Below are positions 36,274-45,922 of a stretch of DNA of 64,000 bases, in pieces. This DNA is from Chloroflexota bacterium (GTDB lineage Bacteria; Chloroflexota; Anaerolineae; Anaerolineales; Villigracilaceae). The notes under the pieces were generated by a model. The model ran no database searches and had not been told where the DNA came from. It was given only the letters and a program-made list of their open reading frames with translations. Both the position numbers and the translations under genes were made by a program. Within the stretch, counting starts at the first letter, position 1; each line of letters opens with the position of its first letter. Location of the stretch: contig JACPYX010000004.1 of NCBI GenBank assembly GCA_016195815.1, positions 1 to 64,000 on the forward strand, read 5' to 3'.

Positions 36274-37596
36274 TTATTTCTTCTTCCCAAACTTCTTCAT
36301 CAGCAAATCCTGCAAAGTTGGCTGGCCGATCTCCTGCAATTCATAGCGCACGCGCTGATACGGCTTCTTGAGTTTGATGACGCGCGTCAGGTCAATCGGC
36401 GTGCCGATGATGACCAGGTCCACATCGGAGGCGTTGATGGTGGCTTCGAGGTCGCGCATCTGCGCTTCGCCGTAGCCCATGGCGGGCAGGATCGGTCCGG
36501 TCTTTGGATATTTTTGATATGTGGCCGCGATGGACTTGACCGCGAACGGCCGCGGGTCAACGATCTCTGCCGCGCCGAAGCGCCGCGCTGCCACAAAGCC
36601 CGCGCCATACGCCATCTCGCCGTGAGTCAAAGTCGGGCCATCTTCGATCACCAGCACGCGCTTGCCGCGGATCGCTTCGGGATTATCCACAAATAAAGGC
36701 GAAGCGCCTTCGATCACAATTGCGTTCGGATTGAGACGGTGCAGATTCTCGCGCACCGCGATCACATTGTCCGGGTTGGCGGTGTCCACTTTGTTTATAA
36801 CAAAAACATCGGCCATGCGCGCGTTGGTCTCGCCGGGATAATATTTCGACTCATGTCCGGGGCGGTGTGGGTCGGCCACCACGATCTGAAAATCTGAAAC
36901 ATAGAATGGGAAGTCGTTGTTGCCGCCGTCCCATAAAACAATGTCAACTTCTTTTTCAGCCGCGCGCAAAATCTTTTCGTAATCCACGCCGGCATACACG
37001 ATCACGCCGTTGTCAATGTGCGGCTCGTATTCCTCGCGCTCTTCGATGGTGGTCTCATGTTCATCGAGATCATCGTAATTCGCGAAGCGCTGCACTTCCT
37101 GACGGACCAAATTTCCATACGGCATCGGATGACGAATGGCCGCGACTTTGTAGCCCATCTCGCGCAAGATGAGAGATACCCGCCGCGTGGTCTGACTTTT
37201 GCCGGATCCCGTCCGAACCGCGCAGACCGACACAACCGGCTTGGTGGACTTAACCTGCGTGTACTTCGTGCCCATCAAGCGGAAGTCCGCGCCGAGCGAA
37301 TTGACCAGCGCGGCCTTGTGCATCACGTATTCGTGCGGCACATCCGAGTAGGCGAAGATGACTTGTTCCACGCCATGCTTCCTGATCAGCTCAGGTAGTT
37401 CCTCCTCGGCCCGGATCTGGATTCCCTTCGGGTAAAGGTCGCCCGCCAGTTCGCGGGGATAGAGGCGGCCTTCGATGTCTGGGATTTGGGTGGCGGTGAA
37501 AGCCACAACTTCATAGTCCTTGTTGCCGCGGAAGAACGTGTTGAAGTTGTGAAAGTCGCGTCCCGCCGCACCCATGATGATGGTTTTGATTGACAT
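36274..37596 (-). CDS. cpgS: Cyclic 2,3-diphosphoglycerate synthetase homologue (P-loop NTPase)
   Basis: The 440 residues match the family of archaeal cyclic 2,3-diphosphoglycerate synthetase, which closes 2,3-diphosphoglycerate to its cyclic anhydride with ATP. An N-terminal Rossmann-like part (IIMGAAGRDFHNFNTFFRGN) is followed by a P-loop CAVRTGSGKSQTTRR (about 125-139), VLWDGGNNDFPFY, VVADPHRPGHE and FVINKVDTANPDN (an NKxD-like motif). cDPG is an osmolyte and phosphate store in some methanogens; bacterial members have no proven role. ACAGGAGTGAAAC precedes the ATG. It could act as a different NTPase. Confidence 0.8.
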   Translation of the reverse strand: MSIKTIIMGAAGRDFHNFNTFFRGNKDYEVVAFTATQIPDIEGRLYPRELAGDLYPKGIQIRAEEELPELIRKHGVEQVIFAYSDVPHEYVMHKAALVNSLGADFRLMGTKYTQVKSTKPVVSVCAVRTGSGKSQTTRRVSLILREMGYKVAAIRHPMPYGNLVRQEVQRFANYDDLDEHETTIEEREEYEPHIDNGVIVYAGVDYEKILRAAEKEVDIVLWDGGNNDFPFYVSDFQIVVADPHRPGHESKYYPGETNARMADVFVINKVDTANPDNVIAVRENLHRLNPNAIVIEGASPLFVDNPEAIRGKRVLVIEDGPTLTHGEMAYGAGFVAARRFGAAEIVDPRPFAVKSIAATYQKYPKTGPILPAMGYGEAQMRDLEATINASDVDLVIIGTPIDLTRVIKLKKPYQRVRYELQEIGQPTLQDLLMKKFGKKK

Positions 37597-37673
37597 GTTT
37601 CACTCCTGTTGAAAGATGTATAAGGTTGGGGTCGCAATTCAACGTTGCGATCTTCCAACCTTCGAACCTGTAA

Positions 37674-39482
37674 CTACATGACTTCCGGTGCTTGAATGTC
37701 CAGCAGTCTCAACGCGTTGGCGATGGTCTGTTTAGCTACCGCCACCAAACGCAGGCGCGCGGCGCGCACATTTTCGTTGTCCGTTTGAAGCACCGGCACC
37801 GCGTGATAGAAAGAGTGAAATGCGTTTGCCAGATCATACGCGTAGGAAGCCATCACCAGCGGACGATATTCGTTCGCCGCTTGTTGCACCGTATCTGGAA
37901 AGCGCGAGATCAACTCGATCAACTGCACTTCGTGGCTGTCCAATTCATAGTCAAAGGTTGCAGGCGGCATGTTGGCAGGTGGGGCGCTGGCTTTCTTTAA
38001 AATACTATTGGCTCTCACATACGCATTCTGAATATACGGCCCCGTTCTGCCGTCGAACGACAAGGCTTCGTTGATATCAAAAACAATGTCACGACTGTTA
38101 TCCACAGCCAGCATCGAATAGACCAATGCGCCCAGGCCAATTTGTTCGGCGATCTTCTTCCGGTCTTCTTCGGGGACATCCGGCCCTTTTTCCGATTCGA
38201 CGGCCAACACGCGGCGGATGGCTTCGTCCAGCACATCCTTGAACAGCACCACGCGTCCGCGCCGCGCCGACATGGCGCCTTCGGGCAGACTCACAAAGCC
38301 ATAGCCCAAATGGTAGCACTTGTCCGCTTGCGGGAAGCCCCACAACTTCAGAATGGCGAACGCCTGTTGCAAGTGCATGGACTGGCGCACATCCACCACA
38401 TAGATCGAACGATCCACGTGATACTGCTCGAATTTTTGTTTTGCCAGCGCCAGGTCTTTTGTAAGATATAACGTCGTGCCGTCCGAGCGCAGAAGAATGT
38501 TGGTGCGATACTTCTCTTTTGTCAGGCCGAGTTTCTCGTCAATCTTCACGATGACCGCGCCGCCTTGCGGGCGTTCGTCGTCGGCGATGCCGCGCGCAAT
38601 CAACTCGTCAACGATTTCTTTGGCGGGTTCATCCGCGTCTGATTCAAAAAACCACACGTCCATCTTCACATTCAGTATGCGAAGAATGTCGCGCAATTCT
38701 TCGAGACTCCATTCACGCGTCTTGAGCCATAAATCGCGCACATATTTATCGCCCGCGTCCCACTTTCGATACATCTCGCGGCGTTCGGCATCGTAGGCCT
38801 CGCGCCTGGATTTTTCAGCAGGCGTCTCGTTCTCTTTTGGCTCGAGCAACGCGGTCGCTTCGACATAAATCTTCAACAGCCATTGTCCGCGCTCGTGAAT
38901 ACCCTGCGGTTCCTGCCCCTTGTAAAATTTATCGTAGGCCCACAAGATTGTAATGACGCCCAGTCCAATATCGCCGGGATAGGATGCGCGGATCGTGTCG
39001 AAGCCGGCGAACTGAACAAGCCTCGCCAGCGCTTCGCCCAAAATCGTGTTGCGCGCATGGCCGATATGAAACGAATGATGCGTGTTCGGCTGGGCGTATT
39101 CGACCATGACGCGTTCATTTTTGGACGCGCCCCGTCCAAAGTCCGCGCCCGAGGCGAGCACTTCATCCACCACGCGACGCGCGTATTCAGACGTCTCAAA
39201 ATATAGATTGAGATATCCTTTGACAGCTTCCACGCGGCTGATGCCGTCCACGCTTCCAATTTGGACTTTGATCTGTTCTGCGATCTCCTGGGCGCGTTGC
39301 GGCACCTGAATCTTTTTCCCGGCGCGCGCTTCGAGCGCGGCGGCCGCGAAGAATGACGTTGAGATGCCCCACTCGCCCGAGAAGGGGATGGGCGACCATT
39401 TGAGTTCGGCGAGCGGAATTTCGTTTTGCGCGCAGAACCCGCGTATTTTTGCTTCGATGATTTGCTGTTCCTGATCAAACAT
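37674..39482 (-). CDS. argS: Arginyl-tRNA synthetase
   Basis: Charges tRNA-Arg. The 602-residue class I enzyme has the N-terminal Arg-tRNA synthetase domain (VEAVKGYLNLYF), the HIGH motif in HHSFHIGHARNTILGEALARL, a KMSKS-equivalent weakly kept as MSARRG, and a C-terminal DALR anticodon-binding domain ending IANALRLLDIQAPEVM. No leader peptide or T-box is visible upstream. Its start is followed upstream by a palindromic repeat. Confidence 0.95.
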   Translation of the reverse strand: MFDQEQQIIEAKIRGFCAQNEIPLAELKWSPIPFSGEWGISTSFFAAAALEARAGKKIQVPQRAQEIAEQIKVQIGSVDGISRVEAVKGYLNLYFETSEYARRVVDEVLASGADFGRGASKNERVMVEYAQPNTHHSFHIGHARNTILGEALARLVQFAGFDTIRASYPGDIGLGVITILWAYDKFYKGQEPQGIHERGQWLLKIYVEATALLEPKENETPAEKSRREAYDAERREMYRKWDAGDKYVRDLWLKTREWSLEELRDILRILNVKMDVWFFESDADEPAKEIVDELIARGIADDERPQGGAVIVKIDEKLGLTKEKYRTNILLRSDGTTLYLTKDLALAKQKFEQYHVDRSIYVVDVRQSMHLQQAFAILKLWGFPQADKCYHLGYGFVSLPEGAMSARRGRVVLFKDVLDEAIRRVLAVESEKGPDVPEEDRKKIAEQIGLGALVYSMLAVDNSRDIVFDINEALSFDGRTGPYIQNAYVRANSILKKASAPPANMPPATFDYELDSHEVQLIELISRFPDTVQQAANEYRPLVMASYAYDLANAFHSFYHAVPVLQTDNENVRAARLRLVAVAKQTIANALRLLDIQAPEVM

Positions 39483-39503
39483 GGTGATGAGATTATATCA
39501 AAG

Positions 39504-39568
39504 CCCTACCCCCTCCGGCCTTCGGTCACCTCCCGTCTTCGCAGAAAATGGGGAGGCGGGTGGGGGCT
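39504..39568. repeat. CCCCCTCCG/GGGGAGGCGGG palindromic repeat
   Basis: CCTACCCCCTCCGG and ACCTCCCGTC pair with GGGGAGGCGGGTGGGGG. Related to the repeat at 35468. Between argS and rpsT. Confidence 0.6.
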
Positions 39569-39571
39569 AAC

Positions 39572-39600
39572 AAAAGCGGGAGCTAACGCTCCCGCTTAAA
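39572..39600 (-). terminator. Terminator after rpsT
   Basis: AAGCGGGAGC, loop TAAC, GCTCCCGCTT followed on the minus strand by TTTGTT. Confidence 0.85.
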
Positions 39601-39603
39601 GTA

Positions 39604-40029
39604 CTACTTCGCTGCTGTCTTTTTTGCCGCAGGTTTCTTTGCTGCTGTTTTTTTCTCGGTTGGTTTCTTTTCGGCCTTTTCTTTTGCAGGCTTTGTTTCG
39701 GAGGCAACTTTGGGCGCAACCTTTGGCTTTGCTGCTTCCTTCTTTTCAACCACTGGGGCAGATTCGGGCACATTGCCAGGCAGGATGAGTTGTTTCATCA
39801 GCCGGCCCTTGCGGCGGGCGGCGTTGCGGGGATGGATGGCGCCTCTTTGGGCGGCCTTATCGAGCGCGCTAATGGCGGCGTAGACGGATGCTGGGGTTTC
39901 CTGTCCGCTTTTGAGCGATGTGCGGGCCTCTTTTACAGCAGTACGCGCGTTACCGCGGAAGATGCGGTTTCGCAAACGACGCTTCTCGTTTTGACGATTT
40001 CGTTTGATCTGAGACTTGATGTTAGCCAA
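39604..40029 (-). CDS. rpsT: 30S ribosomal protein S20 with Lys/Ala-rich C-terminal tail
   Basis: S20 binds 16S rRNA early in 30S assembly. Translation is assigned to a TTG at 40029 because it gives the standard start ANIKSQIKRNRQNEKRR and because GGAGGAAAGACC lies just before it. The S20 core ends near residue 88 (RKGRLMKQL). The remaining 50 residues or so are a low-complexity tail of Lys, Ala, Pro and Glu (KKPAAKKTAAK at the end), absent from ordinary S20 of about 88 residues. The tail may be disordered and bind RNA. Confidence 0.93.
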   Translation of the reverse strand: MANIKSQIKRNRQNEKRRLRNRIFRGNARTAVKEARTSLKSGQETPASVYAAISALDKAAQRGAIHPRNAARRKGRLMKQLILPGNVPESAPVVEKKEAAKPKVAPKVASETKPAKEKAEKKPTEKKTAAKKPAAKKTAAK

Positions 40030-40165
40030 GGTCTTTCCTCCAAAAATTCTTTCCAATGTACAATGCGGCTTCTACGCGCCGCGAAGCGATATTCTACATG
40101 AGGGCATTGATTTTGTCTAGCAAAAATGGGAAAAGTTTCCGGGCTGCAAACCTGCTTTACTGTGG

Positions 40166-40178
40166 TTTAATAGGTTTG
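40166..40178 (+). promoter_or_regulatory. Possible -10 box for leaderless tilS mRNA
   Basis: TTTAAT at 40166-40171 is followed by seven bases and the chosen tilS ATG. Weaker than the other examples. Confidence 0.35.
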
Positions 40179-41612
40179 ATGTTGGAAAATATCGAAACCA
40201 TTCTTCGCGCTCAGTGCAGGCTTGATCCAAAACGCCCGATTATCGTCGGTGTGTCGGGCGGGCCGGACAGCCTGTGCTTGATGGAAGCGCTCCGTCGGGC
40301 GGGCTACCACATTATTATTGCTCACTTCAATCACCAGCTTCGCGCTGAGGCGGATTTTGACGCCCAGGCTGTTGAAAATACTGCTTCGCGTTTGATGCTC
40401 TCTTCTGTCATCGAACGCGCAGATGTGCGCGCCCATGCCGAGGCAGAAGGCTTGTCCATTGAAGAGGCGGCTCGCAACCTGCGTTATCGCTTTTTCTTCG
40501 CGCAGGCGCATCGCCTCAAGGCCCAGGCTGTGGCTGTTGGACACACGGCCGATGATCAGGTCGAGACCGTCTTGATGCACTTCATCCGCGGGGCCGGTTT
40601 GAATGGGTTGAAAGGCATGGCGTATCGCACACTCCTGCCTGTATTTGATGCAGATATCCCTGTGGTGCGCCCCTTGCTGGATGTCTGGCGCGAAGAGACC
40701 GAAGTGTATTGCGCCTCACATGGCCTTCGCCCGCATTATGATCTCAGCAACGAATCTTTTAACTTCTTTCGCAATCGCCTGCGTCATGCTTTGATTCCCA
40801 CCCTGGAATCTTATAATCCACGCTTCAAAGAAGCCGTCTGGCGTTCCGTCCAGTCGCTATCGTCCGACCATACATTGTTGACTGAAACCCTGGAAGCATG
40901 GTGGAAGAAATGTGTGATTCAGGAAACGGATGATTTTGTAATGCTGGATTTGTCTTTCCTTGCGACGCGCTCTATCGGACTTCAACGCAACTTAATTCGA
41001 CATGCCGTTGAGCGCCTCCTTCCCGGACAGGAAACGGTCTTTGCGGTCCTGGAGCGGGCCGCGGTCTTTATAGCGGATTCCGCACGCGTGCGCATGGACT
41101 TAACCGGCGGCCTCGTCCTCATCCGCGAAGGCGATGCACTCTATATTGCCAAGCCGGATGCCTATCTTCCGTTTGATCGTTGGCCGCAACTGCCTGCTCA
41201 AACCAATTCGTTGCCGGTTGCTTTGCCCGGCCATTTGGATATTGCCGGTGGCTGGCGCTTCTCGGCAGAGCGTTGGCGGCTTCCGGCTTTAGCGTGGGAA
41301 CAATCTTCTCGAAACAGTGACCGTTTCCAGGTCTGGTTGGATGCGGACGGTTTGCCGGCCAATCTGGAGCTGCGCGTCCGCCATGATGGTGATGTCTTCG
41401 AGCCGCTGGGCATGGAAGGCCATTCGCAGAAGTTATCCGATTTCTTCACCAATGCCAAAACGCCGCAGCGTGCGCGTGATCGCTGGCCGTTGTTATGTTC
41501 GGGAGATACGGTAATATGGGTGCCGGGTTATCGTCCGGCAGAGTCTTTCAAGCTTAAACAAGAATCGCGCAGGATCGTTTATTTTTCGTTGGTGCGGCCA
41601 TCGGATAAATAA
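40179..41612 (+). CDS. tilS: tRNA(Ile)-lysidine synthetase
   Basis: Attaches lysine to C34 of the AUA-reading tRNA-Ile with ATP. From ATG 40179 the protein has 477 residues: PP-loop VGVSGGPDSLCLMEAL near residue 22, IAHFNHQLRAEAD, GHTADDQVETVLMHFIRGAGLNG (split here at 20 residues) and a C-terminal TilS domain with PQRARDRWPLLCSGD near 440. In-frame starts back to 40056 would run over the rpsT promoter region and lack family sequence. Confidence 0.93.
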   Translation: MLENIETILRAQCRLDPKRPIIVGVSGGPDSLCLMEALRRAGYHIIIAHFNHQLRAEADFDAQAVENTASRLMLSSVIERADVRAHAEAEGLSIEEAARNLRYRFFFAQAHRLKAQAVAVGHTADDQVETVLMHFIRGAGLNGLKGMAYRTLLPVFDADIPVVRPLLDVWREETEVYCASHGLRPHYDLSNESFNFFRNRLRHALIPTLESYNPRFKEAVWRSVQSLSSDHTLLTETLEAWWKKCVIQETDDFVMLDLSFLATRSIGLQRNLIRHAVERLLPGQETVFAVLERAAVFIADSARVRMDLTGGLVLIREGDALYIAKPDAYLPFDRWPQLPAQTNSLPVALPGHLDIAGGWRFSAERWRLPALAWEQSSRNSDRFQVWLDADGLPANLELRVRHDGDVFEPLGMEGHSQKLSDFFTNAKTPQRARDRWPLLCSGDTVIWVPGYRPAESFKLKQESRRIVYFSLVRPSDK

Positions 41613-41644
41613 TCAAAAGTCCAGCGAATGAGCCGGGCTATTTG

Positions 41645-42538
41645 CTAAGTGGCTTTGCTCAATTGTTCCAGTTTGAAGTGGATTTCACGCCACTGTATCT
41701 TTGAAATTCCCATGCGTTGACGAATTTTATCCGGCTCCATGCCCGATTGAAAATCGCGCAGGAAGCAAGTCCAGCGGCACATGTCGAAAGACAGGTGTTT
41801 ACTGAGGCCTGCTTCTTCGCCGATATCTTCGAGCAGATATTCCAGCCGGCGCGGCGACCACGGAAAGAGTTGGTCCACCGGCTGATATTGCGCCAGATAT
41901 TCGTTGTAGGCGGGAAGCCAATCTTCTGAGAGTTCAAGTTTGCGTTCCTTGTAGCGGTTGGCCGGGCTGGCATAGCGGATGAAAACCTGCGAGCCGTCTT
42001 TGGATTCGAGGTCAATGTGGTTGATGTGAATGCCGAGACATTCGCTTTTCTTGATTCCGGTGATAAGCAATAAGTGCAGGAGCGTGAACGGACGCGCATC
42101 CGGCTTTTTGTCGCGGCGATGACGGTCGGCGGCAGTGAGCGCCAGGTTGACTTCATCTTCTGTCAGCACTTGGGGCAGGGGACTGATGGCCGAACGCTGC
42201 AAGACTTTTTCAGCCGGGTCGCCGACGATGGCTCCGTGCTGGCTCAACCAGCGGAAGAAGGATTTGGTCGAGGTGATGCGGCGCGCCAATGTCTTTGGGC
42301 TGCATGGAATGCCGCGTTCTTTTTCCATCCACGCGAAGAAGCGGTTGAGGTCGTTTGTGGTGATCGCGCCGATGGTTTTATCGGGCGCGAGAAATTGATT
42401 CAATAAACGGACATCCGATAAAAAAGCTTTGACGGTGTTGGGCGAGCGTCCCTGATCGTAAAGGAACATTTCCCAGGCTTTGAAGGCCGGGATGAGGGCT
42501 GTATTTGAATTGATATGCGCGGACTCTTTAGAAGGCAT
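41645..42538 (-). CDS. Tyrosine-recombinase-fold protein lacking catalytic residues
   Basis: 297 residues with the core-binding SAM-like domain (about 14-105, YDQGRSPNTVKAFLSDVRLL) and a catalytic-type domain (120-295). The usual active-site residues are not kept: the first Arg of TGLRxSE is Lys163 (TGIKKSE), the HxxR His is Asp252, the Gly-His is Gly-Ile (277-278) and the tyrosine position is His287. Arg255 is retained. It probably binds DNA without recombining it, or is a decayed integrase. GGGAAGGAGGCAGT precedes the ATG at 42538. No att-like repeats are seen beside it. Confidence 0.75.
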   Translation of the reverse strand: MPSKESAHINSNTALIPAFKAWEMFLYDQGRSPNTVKAFLSDVRLLNQFLAPDKTIGAITTNDLNRFFAWMEKERGIPCSPKTLARRITSTKSFFRWLSQHGAIVGDPAEKVLQRSAISPLPQVLTEDEVNLALTAADRHRRDKKPDARPFTLLHLLLITGIKKSECLGIHINHIDLESKDGSQVFIRYASPANRYKERKLELSEDWLPAYNEYLAQYQPVDQLFPWSPRRLEYLLEDIGEEAGLSKHLSFDMCRWTCFLRDFQSGMEPDKIRQRMGISKIQWREIHFKLEQLSKAT

Positions 42539-42773
42539 ACTGCCTCCTTCCCTGAAAGGCTGTTTGTAGCGTGTAGCCTTTGCGTATAGAATAGCCAATA
42601 ATCGAGGGAATGTCAACCATGGATTTCCTGACCTGCCGACATTACATGAACTTGAATCTTTTAGCCGCGGATCTTACTGATGAACGCGGATTTTTCCTTC
42701 CGAAACAGTGAAAAATCCGTGCAATCTGTGGCAAAGAATTTTGTTGTCCGAACTCATGCTTGAACTCCAGTGG

Positions 42774-42816
42774 ATTTAGGCTCCGGGTTTTTCAAAAAAA
42801 AAACCGGAGCCTAAAT
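42774..42816 (-). terminator. Terminator after uvrA
   Basis: ATTTAGGCTCCGG and its complement enclose T-rich and A-rich arms; the minus-strand transcript of uvrA ends here. The gap 42539-42773 upstream holds only degenerate CGCGGAT-type repeats and no gene. Confidence 0.8.
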
Positions 42817-45761
42817 TACTTCTTCTCAAAATGCTTTAGATGATCTTTCAAGAACTGGCCCGTGTAAGATGTTTTGACTTTCATGACATCTTCCGGCGTG
42901 CCTTCCGCCACCAACTCTCCACCGCGCTCGCCGCCTTCAGGACCGAGATCAATCAGCCAGTCGGCCACTTTGATGATGTCGAGATTATGTTCGATGATCA
43001 GCACCGAGTTGCCTGCGTTCACCAATCTCTGCAAGACTTCGATCAACTTGTGAACGTCCGCGGCGTGAAGTCCGACCGAGGGTTCGTCGAGCACGTACAA
43101 GGTCCGGCCGGTGGCGCGGCGCGAAAGTTCTTTTGCCAGTTTGACGCGCTGGGCTTCGCCTCCGCTCAACGTTGTAGCGGGCTGTCCGATCCGAACGTAG
43201 CCCAACCCAACTTCCTGCAATAATTTAAGTCTGCTCATCATGGCCGGGAAGGCCGAGAACGCGCCAAGCGCGTGATCCACCGTCATGTCCAAAACATCGG
43301 CGATGCTTGATTCTTTGAACTGCACTTGCAGAGTTTCGCGATTGAAGCGTTTGCCGTGACACACATCGCACGGCACATAAACATCGGGCATGAACTGCAT
43401 TTCGATTCGCAGTTCGCCCTGTCCCTGGCAGGCCTCGCATCGTCCGCCGTGCACGTTGAAAGAGAAACGCCCCGGTTTGTAGCCGCGCACTTTGCTTTCG
43501 GGAAGTTCCGCGAATAATTTTCGGATCTCGTCGAACATGCCGGTGTAGGTGCCCGGGTTCGAGCGCGGCGTGCGGCCGATCGGCGATTGGTCAATGTTGA
43601 TGATCTTATCGAGATGTTCGATGCCCTCGATCTTTTTGTGTTCGCCGGCCTGCGTGCGCGCAAACATCAACTTTGAAGCCAGCGCGTTGTACAAGATATC
43701 CGTCATCAACGTGGACTTGCCGCTGCCGGATACGCCCGTGATGCAGACCATTTTTCCAAGCGGGATTTTGACGTCAATGTTCTTTAAATTATTTTCGTGT
43801 GCGCCGATGATTTTCAGCGCCTTACCGTTTCCGGTCCGCCTCTTCTTCGGGACTTCGATCTGTTTGCGCCCCGAAAGATATTGTCCCGTCAATGAGTGTT
43901 TGTCTGCCAGGATGTCCGCGGGCGTTCCCTCGGCGATGACGCGGCCTCCGTGCTCGCCTGCGGCCGGGCCGAGATCAATGATCCAGTCTGCTACGCGGAT
44001 GGTTTCATCATCGTGTTCGACGACCAGCACGCTGTTGCCGAGATCGCGCAGTCCTTTGAGTGTGTTCAACAAGCGCGTATTGTCGCGCGGATGCAGCCCG
44101 ATGGATGGCTCATCCAACACATACAACACGCCGACCAGCCGCGAGCCCACCTGCGTCGCGAGTCTAATTCGCTGCGCTTCGCCGCCGGAGAGCGAACCGG
44201 CGGAACGGTTGAGAGTCAAATAATCGAGGCCGACATCAACGAGAAAACCAAGCCGCGATTTAATTTCCTTGATGACGCGTTCGGCGATGGCCTTCTGGCG
44301 ATTCGTGAGGGCAGATTTTTTGCCGCTTAATTCACCGACCCAATCCAGCGTTTTTAAAATCGGCCAGGAGGTGACTTCAATAATATTTGCACCATTGACC
44401 GTGACGGCAATAGCTTCGGGGCGCAGACGTTTGCCTTTACAGGTCGGGCAGGGCTTATCGGACATGTATTCCGTAATTTTCTCGCGGATATATTCCGAGT
44501 TGGTTTCTCGGTAGCGGCGTTCCAGATTTCCGACCACGCCTTCGAAGTCGCGCGCGAAAGTGAATTCATGTCCCTTGGCGCTTTTATATTTGATCGGAAT
44601 TTCTCTGCCCTTCGTTCCATATAAAATAATGTCGAGCTTGTCCTTCGGGATTTCCTGAACCGGGATATCGAGATCAATGTCAAAAGCTTTTGCCGCGCCG
44701 ACGAGGGACTGCCAGTAATAGCCGCCTTCTTCTTTTGGCCCGCTCCATTCCATTGCAACGATTGCGCCTTCGTTGAATGAAATTTCTTTATCAGGAATTA
44801 AAAGGTCGGGATCAATTTCAAGTTTGTTGCCAAGCCCCTGACATTCGGGGCAGGCGCCGTGCGGTGTGTTGAAGGAAAATGTGCGCGGCTCGATCTCAGG
44901 CAGGCTGATGCCATGTTCGGGGCAGGAAAGGTTTTCGGAGAAGTGGAGATCGGAACTCGATATTCGGAAATCGGGATTCGTTTCCGATTTCCGATTTCCG
45001 ATTTTCGATTCTCGAGCATCGAGTATCGAAACAGTAACATAGCCTTCACCGAATTTGAGCGCGGTTTCAACTGAGTCAGTGAGGCGCGTGCGCGCGGCTT
45101 TTTTCTCTTCTTCACTTTCAGGATGAGAAATCACGAGGCGGTCAACAACCGAGTCAATGTTATGTTGTTTGTAGCGGTCAAGGTTGATCTCATCGTCGAG
45201 CGAATAGACTGTCCCGTCCACACGGGCGCGCACAAAACCGGCCTTGCGGATTTCCTCGAAGACGGCCTGGTATGTGCCTTTCCGTCCGCGTATGACTGGC
45301 GCGAGAACCAGGATTCGGCTTCCGTCCGGGAGCGATTCGATGGCGTCCACAATTTCCTGCGCCGATTGCCGGACGACTTCGCGCCCGCAGATCGGGCAAT
45401 GTGGAATTCCGGCGCGCGCGAAAAGCAAACGGAGGTAGTCGTAGATTTCGGTAACGGTGCCTACCGTTGAGCGCGGATTGTGAGATGTGCCTTTCTGGTC
45501 AATGGAAACGGCGGGGGAGAGGCCGTCAATGTAATCCACATCCGGCTTGTCCATCTGGCCGAGGAACTGGCGCGCATACGCCGAAAGCGATTCAACATAA
45601 CGGCGCTGGCCTTCGGCGAAAATGGTATCGAAAGCCAGCGAGGACTTGCCCGAACCGGACAGACCCGTGATGACCACGAACTTGTCACGCGGGATTTCAA
45701 CGGTGATGTTCTTTAGATTGTGGACGCGTGCGCCCACGACGCGAATAACGTTTGCTGGCAT
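42816..45761 (-). CDS. uvrA: UvrABC excinuclease subunit A
   Basis: The damage-sensing ATPase of nucleotide excision repair. The 981 residues carry two ABC ATPase modules with Walker [15 protein letters not shown] (about 32) and [14 protein letters not shown] (about 650), signature LSGGEAQR twice, and a zinc module [17 protein letters not shown]. The first zinc-module pattern is CPEH..CPEC rather than four cysteines. A stretch near bases 44945-45030 ([19 protein letters not shown]) interrupts the sequence between [10 protein letters not shown] and FSENLSCPE and looks like the GGAATCGG repeat read in frame. TATAAT is upstream, with AAAGGTTG before ATG. Confidence 0.96.
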   Translation of the reverse strand: MPANVIRVVGARVHNLKNITVEIPRDKFVVITGLSGSGKSSLAFDTIFAEGQRRYVESLSAYARQFLGQMDKPDVDYIDGLSPAVSIDQKGTSHNPRSTVGTVTEIYDYLRLLFARAGIPHCPICGREVVRQSAQEIVDAIESLPDGSRILVLAPVIRGRKGTYQAVFEEIRKAGFVRARVDGTVYSLDDEINLDRYKQHNIDSVVDRLVISHPESEEEKKAARTRLTDSVETALKFGEGYVTVSILDARESKIGNRKSETNPDFRISSSDLHFSENLSCPEHGISLPEIEPRTFSFNTPHGACPECQGLGNKLEIDPDLLIPDKEISFNEGAIVAMEWSGPKEEGGYYWQSLVGAAKAFDIDLDIPVQEIPKDKLDIILYGTKGREIPIKYKSAKGHEFTFARDFEGVVGNLERRYRETNSEYIREKITEYMSDKPCPTCKGKRLRPEAIAVTVNGANIIEVTSWPILKTLDWVGELSGKKSALTNRQKAIAERVIKEIKSRLGFLVDVGLDYLTLNRSAGSLSGGEAQRIRLATQVGSRLVGVLYVLDEPSIGLHPRDNTRLLNTLKGLRDLGNSVLVVEHDDETIRVADWIIDLGPAAGEHGGRVIAEGTPADILADKHSLTGQYLSGRKQIEVPKKRRTGNGKALKIIGAHENNLKNIDVKIPLGKMVCITGVSGSGKSTLMTDILYNALASKLMFARTQAGEHKKIEGIEHLDKIINIDQSPIGRTPRSNPGTYTGMFDEIRKLFAELPESKVRGYKPGRFSFNVHGGRCEACQGQGELRIEMQFMPDVYVPCDVCHGKRFNRETLQVQFKESSIADVLDMTVDHALGAFSAFPAMMSRLKLLQEVGLGYVRIGQPATTLSGGEAQRVKLAKELSRRATGRTLYVLDEPSVGLHAADVHKLIEVLQRLVNAGNSVLIIEHNLDIIKVADWLIDLGPEGGERGGELVAEGTPEDVMKVKTSYTGQFLKDHLKHFEKK
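44945..45030. repeat. GGAATCGG/CCGATTTCC repeat inserted in uvrA
   Basis: Runs of ttccgatttccgattttcgattctcg and the inverted cggaaatcgggattcg are present. In frame they add about 27 residues to UvrA. The same unit forms the folC 3' end (1200-1273). Confidence 0.65.
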
Positions 45762-45854
45762 ATCAACCTTTGGGAGTAACGCAATTATAGCACATCTGTT
45801 TCATTTATAGAATTGGCGGATGAGCAATCTTGAATTATACCAATGCGCTTTTTT

Positions 45855-45897
45855 TAAATAAAAACGAAGCCGATTTTCGACTCCGTTTTATTTTTCC
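45855..45897 (-). terminator. Terminator after the NBR1-like gene
   Basis: AAAACGGAGTCG and CGGCTTCGTTTT on the minus strand, two mismatches, then TTTATTT. Confidence 0.6.
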
Positions 45898-45922
45898 CAG
45901 TCGGGTGTGGGTGATGAAGTAA

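Noticed and set aside
41645-42815. Mobile island around the recombinase-like gene
   Set aside because: Flanking genes tilS and uvrA are housekeeping, base composition is even, and no att repeats, tRNA or cargo genes are seen.
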